64,000 nt of DNA from Nephrocerus scutellatus (GCA_947095585.1 OX352761.1:35759260-35823259); one strand, 5' to 3'. Positions 21,549 to 34,263 are shown, counted from the first letter of the stretch. The notes: generated from the sequence alone by a model not told the origin. Numbers and translations are program-made.

Positions 21549-24250
21549 TTTTTTTTTTTATAATTCGCGCACGCTTCAAGGGGTTCGCACCCTTATACTG
21601 CTCGGCTATATGCTTGGCATAGCGTGGGCGTTAAGGAAGAGGACGAGAAAAGAGGAGATGTCATAGTGATGTGGAAAGACAGAGCTTGGCAGAGCATTCC
21701 ACATACGTGTTCTACGGCTGAAGAACGAATCCCTGAACTTAACTGTACGTCCGAAGATGGGCTTAAGGGTATACTGATGTGCATTTAGAGCGCCACGAGT
21801 ATTGCGGTTGAATTCAAGGAGAGGTGGCATGCTGCTGGCTATTTCTCTTGGGCACCGCTGGTAAAAGAAGCGATAAAACAGTGACAAGCAAGAAACGTTC
21901 CTGCGGTGTTCAAGCGAATCTATTGATTTCGCTATATTTTCGTCACCGATAAGTTTTATCGCGCGGTTTTGTATTCTATCTAGCTGATGCAAAGTAGTCT
22001 TAGGCGCACCAGACCAGATATGGCAATTGTACTCAAGTTTTGGGCGAATAAAAGCCTTGTATATGGTAGCCAGATCAGAGGGAGTGAAATATTTCTTGCA
22101 CCGGGCTAGAAAACCTAAACATTTCGCAGCGTTTTTGGCGACGGTAAATATGTGGTCAATCCAACGAAGCTTGTCGTTAACGCACATACCGAGAATTGCG
22201 AGATTTTCAGTTTCCTCGATGCAAGTGCCATTCATGGATAATCGCATGGGGTTAAGGATTCGCTTGGACGACAGGAGACAGCATTGGGTTTTGGAAGCGT
22301 TAACTTCTACTGGATTGATTTCTCCCCATTGTATTATGCTGTCAAGGTCAGAATTTAACGAGCTTAACATACGAAGTTGTTTGAGTTCCACATCAGAGGT
22401 GGCGGGACGTTCCTCAAACTTATATGAGAAGCTGAGAGTGCTCTCGTCAGCGATTAGAAGTCACAGATAAGAGATCATTAATAAAAATGAGAAAGAGTGT
22501 CGGGGACAGAACAGAGCCCTGGGGAACGCCAGCATTTATGTGGTGTATTTCAGACTTGAAACCGTCCAAAACAACTTGAATTGAGCGGTCCAAAAGATAG
22601 CTTCTAATCCAATGAAGCAATTTATCATCAAAACCATAAGCACGAATTTTAGACAAAAGAGCTTGATGCCAAACTCTGTCAAATGCCTTTGAAATATCGA
22701 GTGCAACAGCTTTGCTTTCTCCAAAATGATGCAAAGATCGGTTCCACTGTTCGGTGAGATATACCATCAAATCACCAGTAGAACGTTGCCCACGAAATCC
22801 GTACTGCCGGTCACTAAGGATTTCGTTGGTTTCAAGATATTTCTTAAGCTGATAAGAAATATCAGAAACTAATGGAGAAATACTTTCTGGCCCAGCGGAT
22901 TTGTGTGTGTTGAGATCATTCAAAACTCTAGCAACTGCACGAGTACGAATAAATATCTGTCCCATAGAGTGTTCAATACTCTGTGGTGCAGGAGGCGGCA
23001 ATTCACAATCTGGAAGCGTAGAGCTAGCTGCAAAATGCGCAGCAAACAGATTGGCTTTGTCTATAGAGCTGACAACTGGAATTTCATTATAAATGAGCGT
23101 TGGAATCGACGACGAGGCTGTATTTTTGATTCTTTTCACGAAGGACCAAAAATTTTTACTACCTTTGGGACATTGTAGTATTTTTTGCCTTAATTTTCGG
23201 TCGTAGACGAATTTGACTCGCCGAAGATGGGCATTGCAATAATTTCTTGCTCGTTTAAACTTTTTTCGGTTTTCCTCGGTAGGGTTTGCTTTGTAAAACC
23301 GAAAGCATACCTCTCTAATCCTAGAAGCCTCTTTACAGCTCAAGTCATACCATCCATCTTCCTTTGATACCAATAAGAATGATGTTTGTGATTGCATCAG
23401 CGGCACCACCACGTTGCTATCACGAAAAATTAGCGACCAGTTAGTTCTCCCAAAGAAGTTTTTAAGGCCGTCCCAATTGACTTTCTCGTATTGCCATACT
23501 ATTTTTTGGAAGTTTTTTCTCTAACTACGTGGTTTATTAACGAGAAATTAGCTGATACTACATAATGGTCTGACGAGCCTATAGGCGATAATACATTGAC
23601 GGAGTATTTCTCAGGACGAGAGGTAAGGAACAAGTCAAGGTGTTAGCGGAATGGTATGCAATGTCAGGTATTCGGGTAGGCTCATTTACAAGCTGAGTAA
23701 GGTGATTGAACTCAGCGAATAACTCAACACACCTTCCTTCGGGTGTTATCTGGCCAGAATGGCGAAGCCACCCAGAATTGTGTACGTTGAAATCGCCCGC
23801 AATAACGATTTCATGTTTTTTCTAAAGATTGAATCAGACAGTGCATCAAACTCACTCTGAGTTGAAACACTGTCTAAGTTGGGGTTTCTGTAAAGGAAAC
23901 AGTAGTAGATGTTCCGCTCTTGTACCTTAACTTTGAGCCAAATGAAATCGAATTCCGGTTTGGAACTTTGGCTAAATTGAGGCAAAAGCTGAAACGAAAC
24001 ATCACTCCGGACATAGATTGCGAGTCCGCGTCGAGAGAAAAATAATGGCACCAAGCTATACCCAGGCAGATTAAATTCCGAAACATCAGAATTATCAAAC
24101 ACCTGAGTTTCACTCAGTGCCAAAATTGCTGGCCTGTGGACATGTACATGGTTAAACACAGAAAAAGAATTCCTTCTCAGCCCACGTATGTTGCTGAGAT
24201 CCACTCTGAAAATACACATACTACAAAAAACAAACACACAAAACACAACT
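21549..24250 (-). pseudogene. CR1/jockey-like non-LTR retrotransposon, copy 2 (EN-RT)
   Basis: Longest copy. Minus-strand order: endonuclease 24246-23746 (LSNIRGLRR, LALSETQVFD, YCFLYRNPN), with GDFN and SDH-type motifs in broken frames to about 23530; pre-RT and RT 23412-22447 (HKSAGPESISPL, RQYGFRGQRSTGDL, VALDISKAFDRVWH, GVPQGSVLSPTLFLIFINDL); C-terminal region 22391-21606. Relative to copy 1 about 190 bp of RT between SISPL and KKYLETN is missing, and a ~13-bp deletion removes the start of the FADD box, leaving ADES. The 3' end is an A-run at about 21550. The role is target-primed reverse transcription; this copy cannot do it. The first ORF (gag-like) is not seen upstream. Confidence 0.9.
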
Positions 24251-25311
24251 TACCGCTTCTTTAAACCAAATTGAGAAGAGTATGTCTCTAAGTGGATTAT
24301 CAACACAAATTGTCGCCAGTGTTATGCCTTCACGACAAAATGAGTTAAATCACCAAAAGAAACAAACACTCACAATCCGTTATTTAATTACAAAAGAATT
24401 AGATTAGATTATCACATTGTGTATGAGTTAAACTAATTTATGTTTAGTTTGAGAAAAAAATATATTTTGCGGACTTAACGTCCGTTCTCTTTATTAATCA
24501 AAACAGAATGAATCCAATATTACATCTAAGGTCTTAATGTTAACTTAATATATTCCTAAAAATACCTTATCTAAGCTTTTTCCGCGCGCCGACGTCGTTC
24601 ACTGTCGTTTATGAAATTAGTTCACACGCGTCGTCAGCATTTACCTGTCGTTTGTTAACACTTATAATGTGTTAACTTATGCAAGCATACAACAACATAA
24701 TTCTCCAAATTCTTTTGTTTAGCTGTTGAAAGAAAGAGGCAGATAACAATGACAACCTGCAAGCTTCCTTGCAACTATTTTCATTTCTTTTCGCTTATCT
24801 TATCCTTACTCATGTTAACAGTAACTAGAGTAAATAACTCTTCGATCAATTACAGAAATGAGAGAACCATGCAAAAGAAATTTAATAATAGTGCTACCAT
24901 ATTCATTTTCTTTTGGCTTGTTTTTCTTTTATCACTCCAACTTTACTAAGAGTTAATAACTCTTTCATAATATTACATACTAAAAAGAGGATAAAATGAA
25001 GTTAATGGCGAATATTGCGTCTGTGCGTTTCAAAGCGAAAAACATTTTGATGCATACTTCTATTTCCATGCCATACCACTTCCCCAACAACTCAATCACC
25101 CTCCCTCTCTCTTCGGCAAATATGTGTATGTGTAGTACTAGTAATTGTATTGAAGCTCGAAAGTCCCCATCGGTGCTCTGCTTACTCGTTATATTAGCCT
25201 TGCAATTGCAACTTGCAACCCATACGGTTGCACGAAAAAGGTTCGTGTTGGTTCTCTGCTTGCTTTCTTTTCTTTAATAAATTGTAACTTACAAAATTTC
25301 TCATTGAAGGA
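24251..25311. other. Unassigned DNA
   Basis: 24251-24420 may still be 5' leader of copy 2 but has no recognisable ORF1. Near-palindromes AGAGTAAATAACTCTT and AAGAGTTAATAACTCTT occur near 24830 and 24950. No gene supported. Confidence 0.35.
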
Positions 25312-25430
25312 GAGCGAGAAACGTAAGTTTTTGTAGTGAGAAAGAGGAAATTTTTATATGGATTTAGCTCTCTTGTTCTCTTTTAAGCATGTATTCTTAA
25401 ACAGTTGGGCATTCTATAGATAAGGTTATG
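25312..25430 (+). repeat. Right-end copy of the 27.3-kb MITE
   Basis: GAGCGAGAAACGTAAG...ACAGTTGGGCATTCTATAG...GGTTATG matches 27371-27518 in direct orientation, with some internal length difference. The left end is missing. Confidence 0.75.
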
Positions 25431-25964
25431 AGTAATAGTTTCTGTTAGTTTATTGTCTGCTTGTTATCTTTCGGCTTTAACAGACGGTTCGCCATTTACT
25501 TCTTATTAAATTAACTATGCTTATCATTGTACTGACTGTATACTAATACAAAATCAAACAATAATCTTTAATATACGGTTCATTTCTCATTGTTTATAGA
25601 ATAATGACTCTGAAATATCCTTTCAGTACCATACGGTACTTTTCCACATATACACTTTTGTATATAATGATTATATGATGACAACACTTTCTATACAAAT
25701 ATGGAAGTGATATGGCCTCAGGTTAAAGAATTTACATGGAAGATTCTAACCATTATAAGTTAGTTTTTTTAACAAAATTATAGCCTGCGCCTCGTAAAAC
25801 CGTATGATGCTTTTGCATTGCGTAAAAAAAAATAAACGTATCCGTCAAAATGCATCTTGTATTTATTTGCATGTATATCGAGTGCATCTGAATTTGTTGT
25901 TAAAGTTAACAGGGCTCTAACAAAGAAAAAATTTAAATGGTCGATTAAAATTAATTTTTCGCGT
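25431..25964. other. Unassigned AT-rich DNA
   Basis: No feature recognised. Confidence 0.35.
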
Positions 25965-26050
25965 GCTGTTTTCTTTTCTTTAGTCCCGGACAGACGTTGT
26001 CACGCTCAAAACCCACGGCCGTATCTTCGACACAGCCTACCCTGCTCTTT
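25965..26050 (-). repeat. Module M, reverse copy
   Basis: TTTAGTCCCGGACAGACGTT through GACACAGCCTACCCTGCTCT is the reverse complement of 2090-2160, a little longer in the middle (ACGGCCGTATC). It cuts into the adjacent transposon-protein fragment. Confidence 0.75.
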
Positions 26051-26054
26051 TTTT

Positions 26055-26355
26055 ATTAACGCGCTAGCTATATCATTTCCGGAACGACCTTCAATTGCTT
26101 CATTCCAAAAGTAGCAATATATGGTTTTTTTCTTCCAGGTATTATAAGCGTATCAGTTAGATTGTACGTAGCTAATTTTCTTTTATAGAAAAATATTGAT
26201 GCATTTCCTTTAGGGAGTTGAAATACATTCTGAAGATCGTAACATAAGGTGCCAAGCGATACATCTATTTTTTGCGATCTTTCTGGCGTTCCAATTTTAG
26301 ATAGATGAGTTAGTTGTGTCAACTGACGACATAATAATACTATTTGCATTGTCAT
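26055..26355 (-). pseudogene. Transposon-protein fragment (FYKRxLxxYNL family)
   Basis: Minus strand: VSLGTLCYDLQNVFQLPKG, FFYKRKLATYNLTDTLI, then in another frame YCYFWNEAIEGRSGNDIASA. This order (FDLxxxLPxP, FYKRQLxxYNL, YxWxExxxxRGxxEIxSCL) is one I associate with a large group of uncharacterised insect transposon-encoded proteins. The superfamily is not certain. One frameshift separates the last block, and homology stops where module M begins. The conserved Glu of the FWNE block may be catalytic by analogy with DDE proteins. Confidence 0.5.
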
Positions 26356-26415
26356 AATACTTTTTTAAACTACTTGGCTATTATGTAGGGTCTTTTTCAT
26401 AATAATCTCTAGAAA

Positions 26416-27005
26416 AATAAACCCATAATTTTTTTTTTCATGTACCTAATTTCTCGAAAAAGAGATACATATGAGTTCAAAGTTTGAACCGGATTAATTT
26501 GGAAAAAATTAATATTGGAGCCCCTTTACTTTAAATTTTTTACAAAAATTGTTGTCACCGGAGATACACATGTGTATAAAATTTGTATGGAAGCCCGATC
26601 ATTTCCAAATTTAAATAGGAAGTGTTGTCATCGGAGATACATATGTGTTGAAAATCTGAATCAGGGCCAGGTCTCTCCAAAAATTTTACAAAAAATTTTG
26701 TCCATTGGATTTACACATGTGTATAAAATTTGAAGAAATCGGGCTAGATTTTAAAAATAGTTATGGGCCCCTGGGGCCTCAGGGCCGCCCGTTCACTCCA
26801 AAAGTTTTACAAAAAATGTTGTCCAGCTGAGATACACATGTGTTTAAAATGTGAAGAAAATAGGGCTAACTTTTAAAAAAAATTATATGGGCACCCCTCG
26901 GGCCTCAGAGCCCGTTCACTCCAAAATTTTACAAACATTTTTGCCAACATTTTATTAAAAAAATTGTATGGGGCCTCACAACCCCGGGGCCTGGCGTCTC
27001 CAAAT
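26416..27005 (+). repeat. Family A copy, about five diverged units
   Basis: Diverged left end (ACCCATAATTTTTTTTTTCA), then units with TCACCGGAGATACACATGTG, TCATCGGAGATACATATGTG and related sequence. No coding capacity. Confidence 0.8.
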
Positions 27006-27255
27006 TTTTTAAAAATAAATATTCGTCAAAAATGCAAACCTTCCATCCATATCATTCGATTATTCATATTGAGAAAAACCGCAACCAAGTAATTCGTCGG
27101 CCATCCTATCATTAAAAGCGTTATATAAAACTATGTTTCTCTTTTTTCAGACTTACCTTTATATTTCTAACGGAAGCGATTGTGCGGTTGACTCCACGCG
27201 AACATCCATCTCATATGAATTAGTTCGACAAATTGATGTGTATGGTTGCTAGAGG

Positions 27256-27518
27256 CAAAACCTTCTATATAGAAAGCCCAACTGTATGCATACTAATGCA
27301 CTGAACAATCCCAAATGCGTCTGTGTTTGTGGGATGTGAATACAATGTACAAAAAATAAGCAGTCGCAAAGAGCGAGAAACGTAAGATGCGGTAGTGGGA
27401 AACAGAACATTTTTATATGGATTTTGCTCTTTTGTTGATTACCACTACATAAACATTTGGGATTTTTTTAAGCATGTTTATCAGCGAAACAGTTGGGCTT
27501 TCTATAGAGAAGGTTTTG
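27256..27518. mobile_element. 263-bp MITE with ~31-bp terminal inverted repeats
   Basis: The left end CAAAACCTTCTATATAGAAA-GCCCAACTGT is mirrored at the right by ACAGTTGGGCTTTCTATAGA-GAAGGTTTTG with one mismatch over 30 bp. The inside is non-coding. A right-end relic is at 25312-25430, and end sequences flanked by an 8-bp duplication occur at 50037-50063. Long TIR plus 8-bp duplication would suit a P-like or hAT-like family; the duplication is not visible at this copy itself. Confidence 0.75.
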
Positions 27519-27559
27519 GCGTTGCTGCGTACTAGCATACTAGCTGCAGAATGCATGTA

Positions 27560-28698
27560 GAATATAATGGTATGACAAATTAAATCTATTAAATCTATTG
27601 TCCTTTTCCATCTCTTGCTAGTACAGCCAATTCGACGGCTTGCTTGTGGATTCCAGTCGTGCGCTAGTTTCGTCATATCGTCCGCTGGCTTTCTCAAAGT
27701 GTGGCCAGCTCCATTTTCGTCGTCTGATTGTGATCGCGATTGCTGCGTTACTCTCTGCAAGTCTTGATTGGTGATAATGTCCGGCCATCTTATTCTCAGT
27801 ATCCTCCTTAAGCACTTGTTGACGAAGACTTGGAGGCGCGTCGCAATTGACTCTGTGACTTTCCACGTTTCGCAGCCATACAAGAGTACTGAGAGAACGT
27901 TAGATCTTAAGATCGTTAGCTTCAGATTCCGGGAGATTTGCGAGGAGTTGCAGATATTATTTAGCATACTATAGGAGTCTCGCGCCTTGTTTACACGAGA
28001 GCACACATCTGAGTCAGCACCACCATTTTTTGACATCCAGCTGCGCAAATAACAAAACTTATCGACTTTCTCTATCTGATGTCCGTCAATCGAGAGATCA
28101 CATGTTCCACTTGCGTTAACGCGAAGTAGTTTTGTTTTTGAGACGTAATTTTTAAGTCCACTTTGTTAGCGTGGAGTTCTAGTGAGTTTAATTTTCGCTC
28201 CATGTAACCTAGCGATTGTGATAGGAGACAGATATCATCGGCATAGTCCAGGTCTTCTAGGCGGTGAAAAACATTCCATGGCAAACCCGATGAAGTACGG
28301 GCTACTATTCTCTTCACATAGTCGATGACAATTGTGAAAAGCAATGGTGAGAGGGTGCAACCTTGCTTGACTCCCGAGTAGATGTTGAAAGGTGAGCCAA
28401 GATGACCGTTATGATGACGCGGCATGTTGAGTCGCCAAATCATGTTTCGGCCTACGCTTTCAAAAGCGCGTTTAAAATCTACAAAAACCATATACAGAGG
28501 AGAGCGATACTCAACTGACTGTTCAATGATTATACGCAGGGTATTAATTTGATCAGTACAAGAACGGTTTGGGCGAAATCCTGCTTGTTCATTTCTCAAA
28601 ATTGGCTCTAGCGCATTCCGTAAGCACGTAGCTATTATAGAGGAGATCACTTTGTTTATGAAGTTTAGCAGGGTAATTCCTAATTCCAGTTTTCGCAA
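27560..28698 (-). pseudogene. RTE-clade non-LTR retrotransposon, RT and C-terminal region
   Basis: Minus strand. 28698-28072: GITLLNFINKVISSIIATCL, EPILRNEQAGFRPNRSCTDQ, VFVDFKRAFESV, YSGVKQGCTLSPLLFTIVID and an intact DYADDICLLS catalytic box, then HANKVDLKIT. 28048-27560: NKARDSYSMLNNIC, SNVLSVLLYGCETWKVT, FVNKCLRRILRIRWPD and GHTLRKPADD. This is the standard order in SR2/RTE-type proteins. A short gap with frame change separates the two open frames, and the endonuclease is missing (5' truncation). The 3' end lies near a repeated AATAGATTT. Best-preserved RT active site in the window, but the element is incomplete. Confidence 0.88.
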
Positions 28699-28699
28699 T

Positions 28700-29120
28700 T
28701 GCTCAAATCACCTTTCTTGGGGAGTTTGACTATTAAACGGTTAACAATATTCAAAATCTTAAAACGCCAAACGAAAGAGCATAGCTTAGAACCTACAATG
28801 GTATCCTTATCTCGAAAAATGCTACATACGACAAATATGAAATCAGGTGACGAAGTGCTGAAAAAAAGAGACTGCACTTGTTAAACTTGAAGTTGAGGAA
28901 CTCTAACCGACGTCCACTGACTTTTTAGATGTCAACATAAGTTGGTTTGGGACAGGATCTCAGTATTATGTTTATGTGTGTAAGTAAAAAGACAGTTGGT
29001 CGGTGTGTAAAATAATTCACTTTTGCAATAAAGTTCAATTTCAAAAAAAAGTGTGGTGATGGTACTTTGATTAAGATTGATGCACCATCAAATGATGAAT
29101 CAGTTCTCGTTTACCATGTA
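28700..29120. other. Unassigned DNA next to the RTE remnant
   Basis: Includes 28815-28860, which reads KMLHTTNMKSGDEVL on the plus strand and matches 19660-19710 on the minus strand. No other content recognised. Confidence 0.35.
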
Positions 29121-29124
29121 AAAG

Positions 29125-29262
29125 AAAGTAAAATTGTATGGGCGCTCATCGGACTTGGGGCCCGAACGCTTCCAAATTTTTATAAAAAGTGTTATCAATG
29201 ATGTGTATCAAATTTGAAGAAAATAGGGTTAATTTTTAAAAAAATTATACGTTATCACCGGA
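29125..29262 (+). repeat. Family A unit, isolated
   Basis: A single unit: TTCCAAATTTTTATAAAAAG and GAAGAAAATAGGGTTAATTT, next to a Helitron 5' end. Confidence 0.65.
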
Positions 29263-29575
29263 GCCACCCGGCAAAAGTGTCCGACCTATTCCAAAATATG
29301 ACAGTTTTTGTTTTCTTTAAGTACCAAAGAGAGAACGCTACCATTTAAATATTCTGAAAAATTCATAAAAACATGAGATTTTTAAAAAAAAAAACTAGCA
29401 TTATGATCTCCTGAACTAAGAATCCGACCACTTTCAAAATATGCCTATAACTGTTCATTATGGTATAAAACCCCTACGCAAATGTTGGACGCGTTCGGTT
29501 GAAGCGTTTGACAGTCCATAGGGAACGTACATACATACATACATACATAAACAGTTTCACTTTTATATATATAGA
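29263..29575 (-). mobile_element. Helitron 5'-end fragment
   Basis: On the minus strand it begins A|TCTATATATATAAAAGTGAA, followed by a (GTAT)n run and CGTTCCCTATGGACTGTC. The A before TC fits the Helitron target rule. No CTRR end was found on the other side, so the copy is incomplete. Confidence 0.6.
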
Positions 29576-32500
29576 TATATGATACAAAATAAAATACGCC
29601 TTGTTTTTAAATAGTTCTTTAATTTCTACTGACAAAAATTAAAAATTAAGTTCACCAATTTATTCGGCAAATTAAATACATATGAAATGCAATGTGTATA
29701 TAAATTCTTAAGTGATATTGTGAACAATTCTTCAATATGCCAAATAGTCATGGTACAGATAATTTTATTTATTATCTTTGGCCATAGGTTAATGTACTCT
29801 CATAATAGAAGTTCCGGTTACGATTCCTGCTGATAAGTCTGATAAGTTGATGCGGATGCAAAAAAAATTAACTTTGCAAGTATGAGTACAAATCCTTAGG
29901 TATTTGGGTGCAATTAAATAATATGATTCATTTAACATATCGTTTCGAGTAGATACAAATGAAATATGTAGTTATAGGTCCCTATTTGCGAGTTATATTG
30001 ATTTTACGTGTAAGGATGCCGTGAGATACGTGTTCGTTAGCACAGGTACTCAATATAACTACAACCAAGCATTACAGAACTGAATTGTTATGAATTTGAC
30101 TATACACTGTTTATTGGGAACAAAGTATATATAAGCATAGGGGAGACAGTAAACTCATGGAGTGCAGTTTATTCGCGTTTCCAAAGAAGCGGTTCATGCT
30201 ATTGTCTTATCTGCGAACAAGATCAATATTCACGATATCAATTTTATTCAGAAAAGGTAAACTACATTGGAATTGGTGCCTACGATGCCACGATCGAAAG
30301 AGTTTTCGGCAGTTTACTGAAAATTTGCTGGGACTCTGGAGGGATATGGCACTGCACTAGCGACAGCCGATGAAACGAAACTTTAGCACATTGGAAAAAC
30401 AAAAGATTCCATCGAACCAACAAACCAAAATATCAAAAATACAAAAAAAATGCAACTAAGCATGAGCGCATCGACTAGTAAGACACTGGCGGGCTGTTAC
30501 TTGTAGTATCTCTGTTAGATTTCGAGGAATTTATGGTATTTTAGCACAGCTGTCAAACTTTGCAGCTACGGGTATCTATATAAAAATGTATGAAAACAGA
30601 GCTCACCCGATCATGCAATTTAAGGAGTTGCTTGATTTTAGAATTATTTTGTTAAATATATATGGTGGAAAATCTTTTCTATCTATGTATAGTACATAGA
30701 CTAGGGTGGATCTAATATATTTAATTTTAAAAGCCGTCGGTTTAATTTTAAAATTTTGTGTAATACGAGTTTGTATAGGAACTCTATAGGCATTTTGGTA
30801 TCATATCCATATTCAAATCTAAATAAAAATCCAAATCAAATCAACTTTGCACTCCAATTCTTCGTAAATCCCCCTTGCAAATAATTTTTAGTCATTATTA
30901 TTAAAACAAAAAATGTTTGTTATTTTATAAAAAATAAAAAAAAATGACCAATTAAAAAAATTTTTAAAATTGCAATTGCTTCGCAGTTCAAATCATGTAG
31001 AGCTAAAAATTGGAAATATTTTAAAATCACCTAAGGTCGGATTTTAAAATATTTTTATCTTTATTATTTAAGCTTTCAAGTATTATAACTCCGTGCACAA
31101 ATTTAAAATACAATAGAAATGCGTTTTATAAAAAATACTCCAAATATTTGTAAATAAGAATAAAATAAAATAATGAACAACCCTAATGAATGCATCGAAA
31201 TTCGATTATAACCTATGGCCGAGTCTATGAAGTGTTGGAATTCACACGAACTTTATGTATCTAACACGTTGTTGAATTTGATCCAAAGGACCTTTTATAT
31301 CAAAAAAGCAAGATCATAGTTTTGTTGTTGTTTATACTAGAGTTGTACGAGTATAAAAGTGTAGATTTGCCTAGTCCATAATAATATGTACATAATAATG
31401 ATTTTTATGTCACTAGCGTCATTCATGAAAAATATTCATGTGATTATAGTTAGCGAACAACCACTTTTCTGCATAGCAAGGTTGTACGTGTATATGGGTT
31501 TTCGCTGCGCAAGTTACGGAACCAGCATTACTAGAGTTTAAAGGGATGAATAAAACGTAGTAAATTGTTTTCTGATTTTCTTATGTTGCGGATGCGATTG
31601 AGCCGTGTCCCCTTTTATAAGTTGACATCACAACGTTGAGTGCACTTGACAGGTGTGTAACATAAGTAAACGTTTGGAGTGTCTTCTGACAGAACAGTTC
31701 ACAATATTCCTCTTCCATCAGTCGTTTGCCGTTGAGGTTGATCTCGAAATGGAAATGAAATTTAAATCGAAAATGTCTTTGACGATTGCCGTTCGTTTTG
31801 TCCTCGGCCATGCCGCAGCAAATCATTACGCAAGAGGAAAATAAATTAGGGTCTATCGTCGTTAACGCCCACACAGTTATCATCGTCATCGTCATCGTTA
31901 TGTTTGCTTCTCATCACTTCACGGACAATAAATTTTTGTCGTCATTAAATCATTGGGCACACTGAAAAAATCTGAATGAAGAACAACAACCGCGAACTCA
32001 TTGCATTATTCGGGATCTAGTTGTGTTTTTCCTCAACTTCAACTACAGCAATCGAGGAAAGCTGTCCTCTTTAGTGACGAGCTCATTTGAAATTTAATAA
32101 TGTATAGATATTTATTACAAAATCTATGCGAAACTTTTACTTTATATTTTCGCAGTTAAACATACTCGTACTATGTACAAACATGGATGTTTAATGTTTA
32201 GCGTGCAAAATGTCTCATACTCATACAAATACATAACTTTTGCTTCATTTAGATATATATTCGGTATATGGGCATCTGTAAAGGTATATGCAAGACAGAA
32301 ATTACGAATAAATTGTATCTGAAGATGACATTTTGTTTTCGTAAGAAAATTAAACTAAAGAAATAAAGAGATTTAAGAAAAAATAAAAAAGGAAAAAGGG
32401 AAACTTAAGTTTCAATAATACAGAAAAGTGAAATTACAGTATAGTAGCAATTTTGGGTCAAAAAAATTTATCTAGTCTTGGCTTGGCTTCAAGCATCTCA

Positions 32501-32925
32501 TGTATGCTAGGTGTCTTGCCCACTGTAGCCCATCCGGAGTCCGTAAAATTTTAACATAACTACCCATATACATAAAATGTACGGTTAAATATCGAACCAT
32601 AGTTCTATCTACCTGGTCTTTGACAACCGCACAGAGCTTATGCGGGTGAACTTCGTGCCTTGCAGCATAAAACTCAAGACAAAAATGGCTCAAAGTGGTG
32701 GTTCTCTATTATTGTATGAAGGTTATTTCGATTTTTATATGGCACAGTTAGTTTAATTGCACCATCTTATGGTTTAGTAGTACAGAAAGAGAGAATTAGA
32801 TTCTAGAGAGAACTCAGTGGAAAGCTGACTCTTTTCATAGAGCCGGATACTGAGCGAAACCCTTCTTCGCTATTTTGTCTGCTTTCTTATTTGTATTTGT
32901 GTTTGTATTTATATTTTTATTCATT
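29576..32925. other. 3.3 kb without recognisable elements
   Basis: Very AT-rich, with runs such as 30900-31180. Short open frames (30157-30360 plus; 31581-31895 minus, 104 codons; 32472-32693 minus, 73 codons) show no known domain. A TATATAAGCAT stretch near 30128 is promoter-like but unsupported by a gene. Confidence 0.4.
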
Positions 32926-32934
32926 TTGCTCAAT

Positions 32935-33315
32935 TTACCAAAAATTGTCGGGGCTCCCATACAAATATTTTACAAAATTTACCCGATTTACTTCAAATTA
33001 TATATACATGTGTATCTCCCATTGACAACACTTTTTGTAAAAATTTTGAAGACCCCGGTGTTCCGGTGTGTATCTCCGATGACAACACTTCCTATTGAAA
33101 TTTGGAAGTAATCGGGCCCCAAGGTCGGGGGCTCCCATACAAATTGTTTACATATGTGTATGTCCGGTGACAACAGTTTTTGTAAACATTTTGAAGTAAA
33201 GGGGGTCTAACATTAATTTTTTCCAATTAACCCGGTTCAAAGTTTGCACACATATGTATCTCCTTTTAGAGAATACATGAAAAATTTTAATTTTTATGAG
33301 TTGTTTTTTTTTTTT
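32935..33315 (-). repeat. Family A copy
   Basis: Two units with ATACATGTGTATCTCC and GTGTATCTCCGATGAC, ending GAGAATACATGAAAAATTTT and a T-run. Confidence 0.8.
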
Positions 33316-33954
33316 GTCGAATTTTTCATTAAAAATTTGTTCAAGTTATGATATAATTTGTTGAGAATTGCATGTTTTTAAGTCTTCTACATTATGAAAA
33401 AAGGTAGTATTTGTTTATGCATTTATAAACCAATTAATATAAAAAAGTATTTATTTATGGGGTTTTAAATGTGTTGGCTGGTAACTAACACAAAATATAT
33501 AGGATAATTTCACTACTCGGCAGCAGGTGGCCTATATCTAAAAAATAATACTAAACTAAACTTTGAACTATTTTTATTTAATTAATTAAAATGTCTGCTC
33601 TTATATACACAATTGATAATTTAATCTAGTGGTGAATGCATATTAATTTTGAAATCAATTTGTTTTTTAGCGTAGTTTTGTTGATTTAATTGTACTGTCG
33701 GCTTACTAGAGCTTGGAATGCCGATAACTACAATTTGGGCAAGCTGGCCTTTTTATAACAAACTAGCTCGTATGGGGAGTTGCGCTATCCACACACAAGA
33801 ATACCCAGGTACCCAACCCGTACCGACGGGTTCATGTTTCGTATATAAAATTTAAAAATTAGGAACAATTTATGAAAACATAAGATTTGGGAAAAAATGT
33901 TGGATAGGGGCCACATGACCAAAGTGTCCGACACGTTTCCTCCCTCCTTCCATA
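33316..33954. other. Unassigned DNA
   Basis: No recognised content apart from GTGTCCGACACGTTTCC near 33920, a phrase close to GTGTCCGACCTATTCC at 29277, which hints at a shared Helitron interior. Confidence 0.35.
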
Positions 33955-34252
33955 AAACCCACTGAAGACTCCCTCTAAACACCACTTAAGATTTCCCATA
34001 ACCCCCTAAGTATTGAATCTCAATCAAAACATCCTCAAGATCCCCCAACAAACCCTTCTTAAGACCCCCTCACTACACCCATCAAAACCCCATTCAAGAC
34101 CTCCCTGAACCTACTCAAGACTCCCCTCTACGCCCCAAAACTCCAAGACACTTTCCAAGATTACTCAAGACTACCAAAGACCCCATAGATCCCCAAAGGC
34201 CTTTAAAAACCCCCTAACACCCAAAAGATTCCCTCCAATACATACAAGACTA
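33955..34252 (-). repeat. 12-13-bp minisatellite
   Basis: Degenerate CCTCAAGACCCC units across about 300 bp, as at 15385-15600. It is followed within 15 bp by module M and then family A. Confidence 0.65.
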
Positions 34253-34263
34253 AAAAAATTAAT

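Noticed and set aside
30120..30360. Promoter and small gene after a TATATAAGCAT box
   Set aside because: The 67-codon frame has no known domain and TATA-like strings are common in this AT-rich DNA.
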